A stretch of 64,000 nucleotides of DNA, from positions 46,174,270 through 46,238,269 of the forward strand of contig NC_083560.1 of assembly GCF_019925205.1 (NCBI RefSeq), given 5' to 3'. The notes under the pieces are model-generated. The model saw nothing but the letters and a program-made list of their open reading frames with translations, had not been told where the DNA came from and did no database searches. The stretch is from Metopolophium dirhodum. Lineage: Eukaryota; Arthropoda; Insecta; Hemiptera; Aphididae. How positions within the stretch are numbered: position 1 is the first letter of the stretch; each line of letters opens with the position of its first letter. A program made the translations under genes and the position numbers. Positions 48,711 through 62,084 of the stretch are shown here, piece by piece.

Positions 48711-51700
48711 ATACACAGTATTAATTAAAACGCACTATAGCTGTATTACGTGGAGGCAAATTTTGCTATCGAAACATATACATAATGTTACTCGTAAAAA
48801 AACGCTGCTATACCCGGTAATTCACTAATGCTGGGTATATACCATATTATGTAAATATAATAATATCAAGTGCGTGTGTGTGTACGCGACCGTTTTTCGT
48901 ATAATATGCCGTGAATATATTTTACGATATTTACAGTGAATTCTGCCCGACGTGACCGCATCATTGCGACGAGGGTCATTTTTCGATTTAATATTATAAA
49001 ACATTATAGGTATATAGGTATATCCATGTTTGACATTAGTGAAGCGCCTGTACACCCTTGGAGAGAAAAACCACTTTATTTTGGGGAAAAAAAACCAATC
49101 GGTCTGCTTAAATCTTAGGTTCCCATATAATATGACACAGAATACTTAGTCGATACGATGGTACATCATAGCGTAGGTATTATTATTACAGTTCTATTTA
49201 TAAACAAATTCTTAAAAATGTGTTACAACATAATATTATTATTTATTATCGATACCATAATATGTGATTAACAATTACCTACCGTTTAAAAAACAAGAAA
49301 ATAAATTATGAATGTTATGTATAATGTTTGCAGGGGCACCGATTAAGTTCGAAAACTTTCAGCCACGGTACTTTTGAATGGCCCCGAAACGTCCGCGATA
49401 CACTCATAATAATAATATAATAGACACGTGAATTTAGTGTAAGTAAGAGTCGCATTGTCGCGAAGTTATATTCACCCAAAACTTTTAATTCAAATTTTGT
49501 GTAATAGAGCCATAGTGTCGGGAACAACACTATTCTGAATTACAAACCCGAGTACAAGTACCCATACATTCGTATTCTACGTTAAAATATCACTTAGGTA
49601 GGTATCATTTGTAGGTATATTTACTGACGATGAACCAAAAAACGTTTGACGATATTTTAATACATCCTTTAGGAGGATTTGAAAGAATATTTGGAAATAA
49701 ATAGGACCTATACGAGTAAAAGTATATGTTTCAATAACGATTGATTACATGGTAAATAATATGTGCCTAACATAATATCATTATCCTGTACATAAGATTT
49801 TGGTTTTAGACTTTTTATGTTATTACGACTCCGACGACGCATACTATCATAATGTTAGGTAGGCAGTAACGCTTTTTTCGTTTTTAGTGAAAATCTTCAT
49901 CGCGATACCTGCGGTGATGTTTTTGAATAATAATAATATTATTGTTTCTCATGCGAAATTTGATAAAACGGTTTTACTCGAACACACGTCACAAGCACAC
50001 GCAAGAAACCGCGTTATTCGAAGCGAGTATTATATAGTATCTGATATATATATATATATATTATAATATCAATTATATCGTACTATTAATTATATACATA
50101 ATATGCGTGACATGTGTGTTATGATCTCGTTAGGGATTTAATGAGAACGGATTGCGGACGATATGTCACACAATAATAATAAAAATAAAAACTGGAAACG
50201 TCACAGCGTCATTCCCAAGAAGGTCGTTGCCTGAAAAATGGTATAGGACCGATGGGACCGACCGAGTGCGATTACTGCGGGGCAGCGAAGTAAAAGCAGC
50301 GAGGGGATTGTTGAGAGCCGAGAGGTCATCGTGGTCTCCGAGAGTTGTTTTGGCTGTTTTAATAAAAATATAACGAAGAAAATTAACACAACTCAAGTTA
50401 GTAAGTAAGTTTTCGGTTTCAATGTTAACCAATAACTTGATTGAGTTACAAAAAAAAAACCATTAACTACCTGTGAACTTAAAACATTAAAATTTTTTTC
50501 TATCCACGCTGTTAAATAATATCACAAACTGGCCCAACATATTGCAATTTACTACTGAACTATTGATACAATACTTTTAAAGTGGTAGGTCAACAACGAT
50601 GATAATAATAATTATTGTATTCCACTTTCAATGTCTGATAATCTATAAGAGATTTAATAATAATTTATTGATTTTACAATGGTATTTTGTGCGTTTGTTT
50701 CTTATGGTTTGCTCAAATATTCATCATTGAAAGCGAACTCTCCTACCTTTTCTCTAATGCTATCGCTACATCCATTCTGTCGGATTATTTTTTATTATTA
50801 CATTTTTTTATTCGGTTATTTTTCAAACGTAACATGTCCAAACAACTAGTCAAAATATAACCAGTCAATTTTTGTTATTGGTTATATACTTTGTAAATAT
50901 AGTTTCACATGTTTTTGAGAATCGAGGAAGCTTATTACAGTCATTAACTATGCATACGACACCATCAAAAGTTGCCATGTCAAATATGGCGAATAGGAAG
51001 TAAAACATTTGGACATATTAATTTGATTATTTTTTATAATTTATACTAGAGGGCATTTTTCAAAATTATGCTTGTTAAATGAGGAGGATAAAAAAATCGT
51101 CACGAAAAATTAGCACTGGTTCATTATTCTTTCATCGTTTGGTTATTGAAAGTGTGACACAAATTTTTTTTTCGTGTACCTGCCTATATTAATATTGTAC
51201 CGTGTTGTAATTTTTTTTTTTTTGTATTGTTGGAGATTTTTTTAAACTTAGATATGTTCAACTGTCAAGAAAACATGTGAAACGTTCGGATTAATTATAA
51301 GAACAGAATTCACCAAGTCAAGTGAAATTCAGAATTTTCAAATATTTTTTTTAATATTCTGGTAACCCACAAATCAAATTTAACAGGACAACCGTGGTTT
51401 AATAATAATCAAAGTATAAGCATTAGCTATAGTAAGTTAGAGTTCACTAACAAATAATTTAATATATTTTTTTTTTTTGTCACTTTGCAATGTAAGAGTT
51501 TTAAATAAAAAATAAAGCAATAAATACTTCTGGACATAATAATTGTTAGAAGACTTGTGTTATTAATAGTTCACCACACACTCGCTCTTTAAGGGGGTTT
51601 GAAATAGGTCATATATAAATGAAGTATTGAGAACAATTTTAATTTTAAATCTTTGATATATATTTTAAATACTAGTTAAAAGTAACTTACAAATGCAGGT

Positions 51701-53569
51701 CCCATGTCAGTACCATAGTTATTTTTGTAGTGTAATTATTATGATATTACATAGAAAAACGGCTTCGTGCGGAAAACAACCACTTAAGCTTCAGTCGTAG
51801 TATCGAGAAACCCAAATAAATGTATGAACAATAAATTAGACAAGTTAAGTTGATATTTTTTCCTTATTAACTTTAAACTTTTAGAGTTATATAATAAATT
51901 AATATATTACAATAATTAATATTTGTTTACAGTTTACTCAGTTATGACTGAACTTTAAACGTAAAATCGACAATCAACCAACATAATAATATTTGTTACT
52001 AACTCAAGTTAATTTATTTTGACTACCTAACTCGATTGTCAACGTTTGATAATAATCATAATTCATAATATAACAATAGCTCCAAATATAATATATTATA
52101 ATAAAGATTATGACGTGATTATGACGACTGGAAATTGAATCAAACTGTTCGAAAATGTAAAATATTATTATATAATATTATATTACCTATACTCCACGAC
52201 TCGCGTTTAATAGTTTTTTTTAATAGTTATTCTTGTGAACATAGTATAATATTTTGTCTACGACTCGTATGAAAACTCCGCTGTGGAATTGTATTATTTG
52301 ATTAAATCGTTGACGTAACAATAATTAATTTTTAACTAATTTTAATTAATTATTATACTCTCGTTCCAATTCAGAATGTCTGAATCATCAATTTGCACGG
52401 TTTGTATGGTATCGCGTGTATGATATTCATATTATACAACGAATCAAAAATATATATATTATTATGTCGATTGTGTCGGTATGACTATATGTAATAACGT
52501 TTTCTACGAAGAGTGAATTTGACCATAGCGATTGTGCTCGAGCGTGGTTGGAAGCGATGTGTATTTTAGTTCTATCGAAACACATTCAAACTTTCATAAC
52601 AATTCGATTTCAACTGTGCGATAAAAAACATTCAAACGCAGATCATAGTCCTACGCATGATTAATATTAAATTATTACCTATAATATTATATTAATTGCA
52701 GTCCATTGGTTGTTGTATACTGGCGCATTATTTCGGAAAACTCTACGGGTAGGTCAGTACCATTAACTAGAAAAATATTGTTTGCTTGAAATTACGTAAC
52801 TTGTGTTTTTCATCAAAAATCACTTTACTAGAACGACGAGTAATCACACGGTTTTGCGTAGGTGTGTTTCTGCACTCAATAAAGTCGGGTGTATATAATA
52901 ACGTGTCATTTTTAATAACACTTAGATGATCTATTTTTTTCCAAATCAAAATAAATGTTCACATTTTTAGAAATACGTTTAATATTATTATGACGTCTTT
53001 CTCTCGATTTCCGCAATAATAACGTCACGGCTGCAGGTGCATACCTACTTAAAAATAAGTCGATCGAATTAAATACATTATATTTTTTACAGAATTAATT
53101 GGACCACTGCACTGTACTGGTCACGGCTGGTGAGAAGGTAGGTGTAATTTCGTCTGCCTTATTTATAGGTTTCAGCCCTCGAAAAAAAAATAACTACCCT
53201 TAAAACAAATAAAACAACCAACCTACCTACACAACACACACACTCACACACAGACGTATATTGTATACCTACTAATTAAGTGGACGTCACGCGTCATTAT
53301 TTAATAATATTATTTTTTGTCGACGATTAAATATTATTACGGTCACGGCGGTGTTTTTCCAGACTTTGGGACGTGGTGGGAAGGGGCGTGTAGACTCAAT
53401 ATCGTATTGTTGATAAATATTGTCTTGTTATATTATTTACCTACCTACTAGCTATCGCATGATGCCTACGAAGTTGGTGATATTAATCGCCAAGAATTTA
53501 TACGTTTAATAGTAACAGCGAAAATTGAAAATCGAAACAACACACATTTTCCTAGGTCAAACTACGTGG

Positions 53570-53896
53570 ATGGACTGCCCGCAGAAAAGCCACCCAGAAA
53601 CGATTTATCGAGTCCTCGAAATAATTAGGTACCAAACCAACAATAATTTTAACCCGCGCAATCCTACGACCGTCTACGAACGTCAGAGTTCTGAATTTGA
53701 CCCGCCCGAGTCGTCCCGTGTGTACAATATAATATTATGTCATCGAGTGTACGTCATGTTGTCCTACACGTATGAACTCTTAACCATATTATTTCTGGAC
53801 GGACGAGAAACCGCGCGAGAGCGTTTAAGCGATATAATGAGTAACGACGTACAATATATAATTATAAACCACATTAAGAAGATAAACAATTCGTGA
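53570..53896 (+). CDS. Unassigned open frame, 108 aa, probably not a gene
   Basis: An ATG-started frame beginning MDCPQKSHPETIYRV and ending HIKKINNS. It is hydrophilic except for a short aliphatic stretch (ELLTILFL) and has mixed rather than repeat-like composition, which makes it stand out in AT-rich DNA. No family is recognised, there is no visible promoter, and it lies on the opposite strand within the receptor intron. It could be chance, a small nested gene, or an exon. Confidence 0.1.
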   Translation: MDCPQKSHPETIYRVLEIIRYQTNNNFNPRNPTTVYERQSSEFDPPESSRVYNIILCHRVYVMLSYTYELLTILFLDGRETARERLSDIMSNDVQYIIINHIKKINNS

Positions 53897-54236
53897 TATT
53901 TGTGAAATTATTGTAACCGTGTTTACAATAATCCCCGAGCAAGTGACAGCAGTATGTATTTTTCGAAAAAAAATCACCATACACAATAAATTGTACGACA
54001 TAATATCGCATCGCAGAGGACTGTGGATTTTTTACTATCTGTGTGGGAAAAGTAATCGCCATACGCAGAGCGAGCAATGGAATTAACATTTTTTTTTTTT
54101 TTAGAAACGACAAACTCGTTGAGTGACAAAAATATTTTATAACATTATATACAACGCAAGAAGAAACGCAGACAATATTATTTGAATGACAGGCCATTAT
54201 GAAATGACTCGGTCCTTAATTATTATAAAATGTTGC

Positions 54237-54259
54237 ATATATATATATATATATATATA
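54237..54259. repeat. (AT)n microsatellite
   Basis: Eleven AT units in the intron. Confidence 0.75.
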
Positions 54260-55408
54260 ATGTTAGGGGGTCCCCTGTAGAAGAGTTGAATGAGTAATAA
54301 TGAATAAGAATTAATGTCGATTGACGCAAACTGTTTAAAAAATATCTTAAGGCTTAAAGCAATAAAAAGAACAAAACAGTTATTTGAAAACGCCAAAAAA
54401 TAAAATGATGCAGATTTTCAAGTTTCAAATTTGAACCCATTGTTACACACAATTACATTTTGTGTCGAGGAATTGGTATCGCACACTATTCCACTCAGCT
54501 ATAAAACAAAATACATTTCGCTACGAATTCGCAAACCTATACCTATGTGTTGGTATTGATATAATATTATAATGTGCCCGGATCGTACAAAGTCGGCGGT
54601 CAACGATTTGTTGTCGTTACTTTAACTACCTATACCTCCTATGTACAATAATATATAATATATTATTATGTAGGTACACTAATACATGTGTTGTCCAACC
54701 CTTCGGACAAACGGAACGCGTGCGATTCAACCCCATTTCGCTGCGTCTATGTTTAGTACCCAGTAACGGGAGACAACTTAATGATCGCGGTGGAGTGTTG
54801 AGTAGTGCGGAAACGAATATTTCTCAACACCGCTGACGTTTTGTTAATCATTCTACATGCCATAGCTTGATTAATTATTATAATTCGTTATTGTTATTAT
54901 AGGTACATAAACAACACTGCGATTTTAAGTTGTTGTACCCATTGCACAGTCCATATTTGCGGTGAGGGGAAAACCCGGGAAATACCCCGCTCCCCCGTCC
55001 ACTAGAAAACGGTAGCGACATGTTCGTTACACTTGATAATTATAATTTATATTGTTATAATATTATGATGTATAGGTACGTTTTGTACTATTATACTGTT
55101 TGTAATCGTATCACAATACGAACAGAGACTACGTTTTCACCGTATCGACTCGTTAACAAAACCAGCAGCACACACGATCACACGTGCGCACGCACACAAA
55201 AACGTGTATCTACATATTTTATTTCATTTTACATTCTTAATTGTTGGGGTTATGTTATTTAGGTACGAAATGTCGAAATGTATAATAAAACAACGATGTT
55301 GCGTGTTGGGCTTGGACTACATGTATGTTATATTGTTATTACCAGAGTATGAACAATCATAACGCCCGTCGTCACAATAACTCAAAATGTATACCTAAAT
55401 ATTATTAT

Positions 55409-56522
55409 ACAGGGTGATTCACCAATCACGTCCAACCCCACTTTGTCCATCGGTAATGATTTTTATGCATCCCGATTTTCGACGTTTTTAAGTAGTTGTC
55501 CGTAATAATATATAAGGATCCTAATATTTTCAACAATGCATTCTCATTTAATGTGTGCGAAACGTTAAATTAGTAACCTATTATTAATGCTTATAAACTT
55601 AGGCTTAATATACAATATTTATGATACTCTATTTAAGTGTTGATCATTGTACATATATTCAGCGTTTAATACAAATGAACTTTTGATAATCTAATCTAAA
55701 TTAAGTGTTTACATAACTCTAAGAATTTATTTTAATGTAAAGGTTTAAAAACAAACATTTAATTTAGTATTATGAAATCTTATTTTACAAAGCTTTCAAA
55801 TTCAACTCAACTGCAACGTTATAAAAGTTTTAACATTGGAAAATGCTATATGGGGGAGTGTCCTATGACGATACAAACTTATTTGTCTTCAAATGAAAAC
55901 TAACCCTTTTTAATCTAAATTGTTTGACAGATTTATTTTGGAAATGTTGATGCATCTAAATCAAAATTTTAACCACTAGTTTCTGAGTAATTAAAATGTA
56001 TTCACTAAGGATTATATTATAATAGTCCTCGAAAATGAATTACAAAAAAAAATATAAAACAGATGTTATGTTAGATCCATTTTTTGTTATACTCACACGA
56101 TATTTACAATTAATTATAAAATGTTGATAGATTGCTTATTAGTTATTAATTTCTATAAGTTTCAAATATTCATAGCTCCATAGTATTTTCAAAACTTATT
56201 ATCATGGACCTATTATTCATATTTTATTCTTGATATACAAAGTTAATAATGTAATTCGAAACTATTCGTTCAATTGTCTGTTTAGTTAGGTAGGTACATC
56301 AAAGTTTTAAAAATATCTTCTGATGTAAAATTTACGAATAAAATATGAGATTCTCATTTGAAAAAATAATTTGGTGTCACCAAGATCAGAACACTCCTGA
56401 AATGGGATAAAACAAATCTATGTATTTGGAAATATGGTTTTTTAGTGAACTAGAAAATTCCAAAAATCAGAATTCATTATTAAAGAAAAAAGTGGGTGGG
56501 TACGATTGGTGAATCATCGTGT
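55409..56522. mobile_element. Nonautonomous TIR element with ACAGGGTGATTCACCAATC ends
   Basis: The left end ACAGGGTGATTCACCAATC and right end reverse complemented ACACGATGATTCACCAATC match at 17 of 19. Flanks are TA-rich. It is 1114 bp, AT-rich, with no convincing transposase; it shares interior words (GCATCTAAATC, TTCTGAGTAAT-like) with 48161-48710. Confidence 0.65.
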
Positions 56523-59500
56523 ATATTATACACACTCGCTTCTATATACATTGGTTTACGTCATAAATTATTATATGTTGGTATTACATGGTCGGAATAA
56601 AATCGATTTGAATATTATTTTAAGTCGTACGCCAATGTCAATACATTTTAGTGGGCTGCCACTAGGCCCTCACAACTCCAAATGTAATAATTAAATAAAA
56701 GTTAATAGTTACAGACTTACAATGACATTATTATTATAGGTTAGGTTAATGACTCAAATAACGAACTCGAGTTAGGTAAGTTCAATCGACGTTTAAGAAC
56801 GTTAAGTCATGCCTTCATAATAGTATAATATCGAACTCTAAAAGTTTATAGTTAATATGCAGATCAATATATTCGACTAGGTCAATTATTATTTTTAATT
56901 ACCGCCCCATGACATACATAGATACATATCATAGTGATTACTGATTGTGCACATGTAATAACCATAACTAGATATTTTTGTTAAAAATTGTAAAAAAAAA
57001 CTATTCCTCATTCTTGTTGATCATTAGCTGTAATGGTGTAAGCCACTACCAGTTTATTTTTACAACGTCATCAAACAGAAAATAATCAACTAATTGGTTG
57101 TAGGTATGAACATGATTTTCACTCGACGTATTATTTTCTAATTGATTGGAAAAACTAAGTTATTAAAACTGATAATTCAACTTAAAGTCGACTAGAAAAC
57201 CACATATGACTATATTTAAGTAAAAACTGTAAAAACAAAATTATTGTACTTGGCTTTAATGTTTACCTTATATAATATATTTTGCTAACCAGTTAATGCC
57301 CAACTTTGCGTCTTTGCATATAAAATAGATACCTAGTAGCATCTGCTATGCACTATAATATAATTTCCAAAAACGAGACAGAATTCGATTATTGGCACAC
57401 ACGGGCCCCCAATTAGATTGGTGCACTAAAAGGGGATAAGCGCCTAAGCCACGCTTCCCAAAACGGTTTACATTAAAAAAAAAACCACATTAGTGGAATT
57501 TACGGTAAAATGTGCATCTCTCTAACGGTGAGGCATACAATAATAATAATAATAATAATATAATATTAAATAATATTATACGTGTAGACATGTTGCGTAT
57601 TAGTGTGCAAACGGGCTCGTTTAATTTCGTCAAACGTTATTGGGATACTTAATATTATTATTGTTTTAAAATACATCTGCTGATGATAGGTACACAATGC
57701 GATATTATATTGCTGTTAATTATTTCAAGTTGAAGACTTACAAAGCACGTTCAATTATTACGTTCGCCCTACTCGAACAGTTCGAAGAAGTCGAAACGAT
57801 ACTGTAGAGATGAGTGCGTATTACCAATATACATAATTAATTAACGCGACTATCGGGATAGACCGACCGTAATATTACTATATATTATAATAGTATAATT
57901 TAACCACTAATTCGGATTAATACCTAATCGCCGCAAGACGACAACTAATATTATTTAATAATATTATAAAGAGGTATAGTTTATATTTTGTATAATACTA
58001 CATAATACAATCAATTTCTGGACGAGATATCAGCCGGTAATAACTAATTTCGTGGCAAGGCGATTTGTCCATCCGCACGCATTTGAGTGGATGTCTGCGA
58101 ACAGCCAGATAGCCGCCCGCAAAATGCTGAAGGTATTACATTATAATCATACACCTATTGTAACATTATCTCTGTCGTAGATTTAATTTTCTCGTTTTAA
58201 ATCTTTCAGCAGAACGGTGCATAGGTCGTATAGGTAAATTATGTATGAATAACCTATTCATAATCATGGTAAATTATGTATGAATAGGTATAATGAACGA
58301 ACAACCGCGCTCGGAACAAAAGGCGAGTTGAGTGATGAAATCATCTATGACGACGATCTCACTTAATATTAACGTCTGACCACATATTTTAAAATAAATA
58401 CTATATCGAAAATAAAACCACGTCGTTCCGTATAAAACATTGTACCCACAGAAATACAGAATAATAATAACTAGTGTCTTGTTGAAATGTACGAAAGGCA
58501 GATAATACGGGCATTTTATCCAAATTTTAAACTATAGCACGAGATGACCTCTATATAGTAGAACTAATATTGCACGACGTCTTGTCGGAGCTTAAATGTA
58601 AAATATTCGATTAGCAGCAAAAAACCAAATATTTAAAACATTTGTAAAAAAAAACCTCGAAACCGTTAAACTTCAAGAGATTCTGATCGAATGCAACGTA
58701 GAAATGAATATGTTCGGTTATGGGATAAAAAGCTGCAGTGCGATCGTGCGATAGTTAACCTATAGATTTATACTGTCGGTTGGTTGGAGAAAAACACGTT
58801 AGGTATCTATGTAGATTTTCCAAAGATACTTCCCATATCATATGGTAAAAAGGACAAAATATCCGATACAATTACTACGGTTGCAGTAGGTAATAAAGAT
58901 TACCTATATAGGGCGATTAAAAGGGTTGACTGTAGCGTAGCCTATCCTGTGTAAGGGTACAAGGGGTGTGTATAGCTTTGCGTTCTATATGTGATATGTC
59001 AAATTTTAGGACCTTATTGTCAATGATGACGTGTGCAGATATGTAAATGAATATTAGTCTGTGGAAACTATTAATTATTGTTAGGTATCATGACGTAATT
59101 ATAGCTGCCTTACAGGACCATTTAAATAATATTATCATCGTTATCGTACACGCATGTACATGTCACCATTTCACCAACAACTTAACAATTTTGTGTTTTG
59201 TCGATCTTTACACGACAATAAATACTCCTAAATGAGAAATAATTAACCTTACATCCTGATGTTGGATTTAAATTTTTCTATTTTAAATCTTAAATAAAAT
59301 ATTTTTTTCTTAATTCTAGTACTTAAGAATTAGCGGTTATTTTATTTTTGATATTGGCTAGTACAATTTCCTAATTGTTTCAATTAGGTATTTGTAATAG
59401 TAATTAATTTTGTTGTACACATGTGACAAACCCGCATAAAAGCCGTCGAAGGCTATTAGGGGGTGTGGGATGCTTTGCCTACCCAAAAGAATAAGATTAA

Positions 59501-60017
59501 AATTGCGCCTATATGGGTTTTAGTGTACCTCGTTTCACGCCTCACGGTTAGCCTAGGTTTGTGGTCAAATCTGACCGAGATAGGCAATTCGCCTGTAGTG
59601 GAGTGGATACTTTGTGTATTTCGGTTATAATATAACTCCACGAGCAAATCGGTTTAGGAATGTACCTTCACCAGGGAAAAAACAAACATCAATAATAAAC
59701 AAGTATTTTTTTAAAAAAAGGGGAATTTATCGCCCCGTTGTGTATTTTTCTGAACAAAACAAAATTGTAATTTCACATAATAAATTCGAGGACAACATTT
59801 TAATCATATAATATGATATTCAAGCCCCCTTGGGGTGAGAGGGGGGGGTGGATTTCTTGGATGCAAAGCACCCTATATAATGTTATAACTTATAACCTTA
59901 TCCACGAGATTCTTTTGACAGCGGCGAAAACCGAATTCGGTGTACACATTACACAAGCTACCTATACATATCATTATAATGCCTAGGGTAGGACGTAATA
60001 ATATGATGAGCACTCAC
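56523..60017. other. Intron end adjoining the donor, no gene recognised
   Basis: AT-rich; contains a TAA microsatellite near 57540 and a G-rich patch at 59839-59850. The GTGAGT donor (minus strand) closes the stretch. Confidence 0.45.
57538..57563. repeat. (TAA)n microsatellite
   Basis: About eight AAT/TAA units in the intron. Confidence 0.75.
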
Positions 60018-60451
60018 GGCGAGATGGTTGTTGGTGTATCTGACGTAGTTGAGCGGGTCCGCGTAGTCGCCGATGACGGCGCCGTTGGCCAGCGGGTGGT
60101 GCATGACGTTGTGTGGGTGCATGTGGCCCAGATAACCGGCGGCCGTGGCGTACCGGGGGTCGACTGGAACGGGGCCGGCCAGGGGAATGCCGCCTCCGCC
60201 GCGGGGAAGGGTCGTCTGACTGCCGCCGCCGCTCTTCGGGGTAGCGGACCGCGGGTGCTGGTCGTCGACCGCGGTCGCGGTCGTGGTAACCGTCAACGAG
60301 TCCGCGCCGTAGTCGATCTTATACCGGTAGTTGCTCAGCGACGACCCGGTGCCCGTCTCCATTTTGATGTCCGACACGTTGGATGACGCGTCAGATTCCC
60401 TGGCCGCGGCGTTCTGCTTGTTGTCCACGTCCGACTCTCCATTGAAATCGG
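60018..60451 (-). CDS. Kirre/Roughest-like cell-adhesion receptor, penultimate visible exon (cytoplasmic tail)
   Basis: This internal exon encodes 144 full codons plus the last two bases of a split codon. The acceptor (gttttcag) sits just above 60451 and the donor (GCC|GTGAGT) just below 60018; the exon ends in phase 0. The product begins DFNGESD and ends YTNNHLA. It is hydrophilic and low-complexity, with acidic and Ser-rich parts near the start, a GGGG run, a His-rich stretch (HMHPHNVMHH) and tyrosines in IDYGAD, DPRYA, GDYAD and NYVRY that could be phosphorylation or adaptor sites. There is no signal peptide, Ig fold or membrane segment, as expected for an intracellular tail. GC content is far above the flanks, with a clean open frame. 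Family assignment rests mainly on the next exon, which joins in phase. Kirre/Rst/Neph proteins are Ig-superfamily receptors acting at the plasma membrane in myoblast fusion, axon guidance and slit-diaphragm-like contacts. Which arthropod paralogue this is cannot be told. Confidence 0.78.
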
Positions 60452-62084
60452 CTGAAAACCATAATACAATATAAGCAACACGAACCGTTTTTATTATTAT
60501 CACGATTTGTTTGTGATAACATTGTAAATTATAATATTTTATATTAGTTATATTTTATAATATATATGTCTTATAGTTGGCAGAAAGTCCATATACATTT
60601 AGATGTACATTAGATACCGGCGATTAGATGAAATTTATTAGATGAAAAAAAGGTTAGTCTACTAAAACTAGTTCAGTAAATTTACGCTTTGTTCGTAATT
60701 TAATAAAAAAAATCAATTGATTTTCGATATTTTATCCAAGTATTAAGTTTAATTTTATGACAGGTGTCTGGTATATGATTATAGGTTTTTGTACCATATA
60801 ATACGTATTTTATTAAAAGAAAACTTAACAATACTTTTTTGTTTAAAAAAAAATATATAATATAGTACCTATAGGTATATACATATTATATAGCATTATA
60901 ATGACATCATTTTTTCTATTTCAATTGCATTAGGTGTATTGGAATTGGAACAATCGTAGTAGGCGGTCGAACTATTATTTTTATTAAACCATAAAGGAAA
61001 TTATTATACCTGAAGTTGATGGACGCACAATAGGTCACAAAATGTCCAATCATATAATATACTGTTGGATGTTTCTGCGTCTATACCTTTATACGTTTTA
61101 ATTGAATTGGTCATGGGATTAGTGTAGATTCCTATTTCCTACACCGGCGATATATGTATATAATATAGTATACCCGATATAATAAAATAAAGAACGCGGT
61201 TTTTTACGATTTTTATTCAAGCAATTTATTATTATTATACACGCTTAAGTTTCAAATTCTAAGGGCTTTGGTATTTTAAACTGGGTAGCCAAAAAAAAAA
61301 ATGAACCCCCACCTAGATTAATTTCGGTTCTGAAATCGATCTCGGATACGAGTAAAAATATCAAAGTAATTGAAATTTATTTTTATTTGTATTCGAATAG
61401 AGATACCGTTCAGAAGTATTTTTGACTAGTATTCCGTATGGGTGTATTGCGCATGGCTAGTTACGAGTTCGAGTGGCGTGGTGTGGTTATTTCAAGGGGT
61501 TTCTTGGAGTGGACAATCCTAGGGATGATAAGTGGTCGTGCTGCAGCTTCGGATAAGTCACGGAATATTATTTTCATTATTTGCTATAAATTTATAACCA
61601 TATAATATTTGAATAGCTTATTGTATATAATATATTTTTTATATAATATGAGTATTCAATTATATTGTAGTCGATCGGTCATAATACTATTATTATTGCA
61701 ATTTGTGGTCTCGTCGCTGAGAAAATAAAGAATTGCACCGTATTGAACTTTGTATGTAATATAATGATGTTGATTGCCGAGACTCACGATATATATTATT
61801 ATAATAGACGTCACTGTAGCAGGATCAAGCACGAATAGACTTGGCGAAGACTTGACTTTCGACCACGTACCTATTCGTATTTCATATTACCGTATAAATT
61901 ATTATTGTTATTATTATTATTATTATTTTCATTATTACGTATATGATGTAAGCATATATCGAGTGATTCGCCAAGCAAGGTTATATACGCCCTATTTTTT
62001 CAAATTAAATAATAAATTTATTCGAATTCTGAATTTTTGCAAATTTTCAGTTGACCTTATTTCTAAATACTTAGATTTTATATA
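60452..62084. other. Upstream intron of the receptor gene, no exon recognised
   Basis: The acceptor for the exon at 60451 (TTTTCAG on the minus strand) lies at its left edge. No transmembrane or Ig-domain exon was found on the minus strand here. An end resembling the ACAGGGTGATTCACCAATC TIR (about 61957-61990, GTGATTCGCCAAGCA) occurs without a partner. Confidence 0.5.
61903..61930. repeat. (TTA)n microsatellite
   Basis: TTATTA units with one G interruption, in the intron upstream of the visible exons. Confidence 0.75.

Larger units (their letters stand above)
48711..55408. other. Intron interior without recognised genes
   Basis: Mostly AT-rich sequence with short TA and TAA runs. One ATG-started frame at 53570-53896 is discussed separately. 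No TIR pair or RNA gene was recognised. Confidence 0.45.
23822..60017 (-). other. Giant intron (about 36.2 kb) of the Kirre/Rst-like gene
   Basis: It is bounded by a GTGAGT donor (60012-60017, minus strand) and a CAG acceptor with an upstream T-rich tract (from 23822), with matching phase 0 at both exons. Its interior is AT-rich and holds microsatellites, G/C homopolymers, a few transposon remnants listed separately and no convincing nested gene on either strand. Very long introns are typical of fly kirre too (family knowledge). Alternative terminal exons inside it cannot be excluded by eye. Confidence 0.7.

Noticed and set aside
59940..60386. Plus-strand 148-codon frame over the penultimate exon
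   Set aside because: Antisense shadow, Val/Arg/Gly-rich without motifs; the minus-strand exon is bounded by good splice sites.
61005..61060. Possible small minus-strand exon (…ATCAACTTCAG followed by GTATAA)
   Set aside because: The donor-like end is plausible, but the upstream CAG acceptor lacks a pyrimidine tract and the ~50-bp segment has a stop in one frame and no recognisable membrane or Ig sequence.
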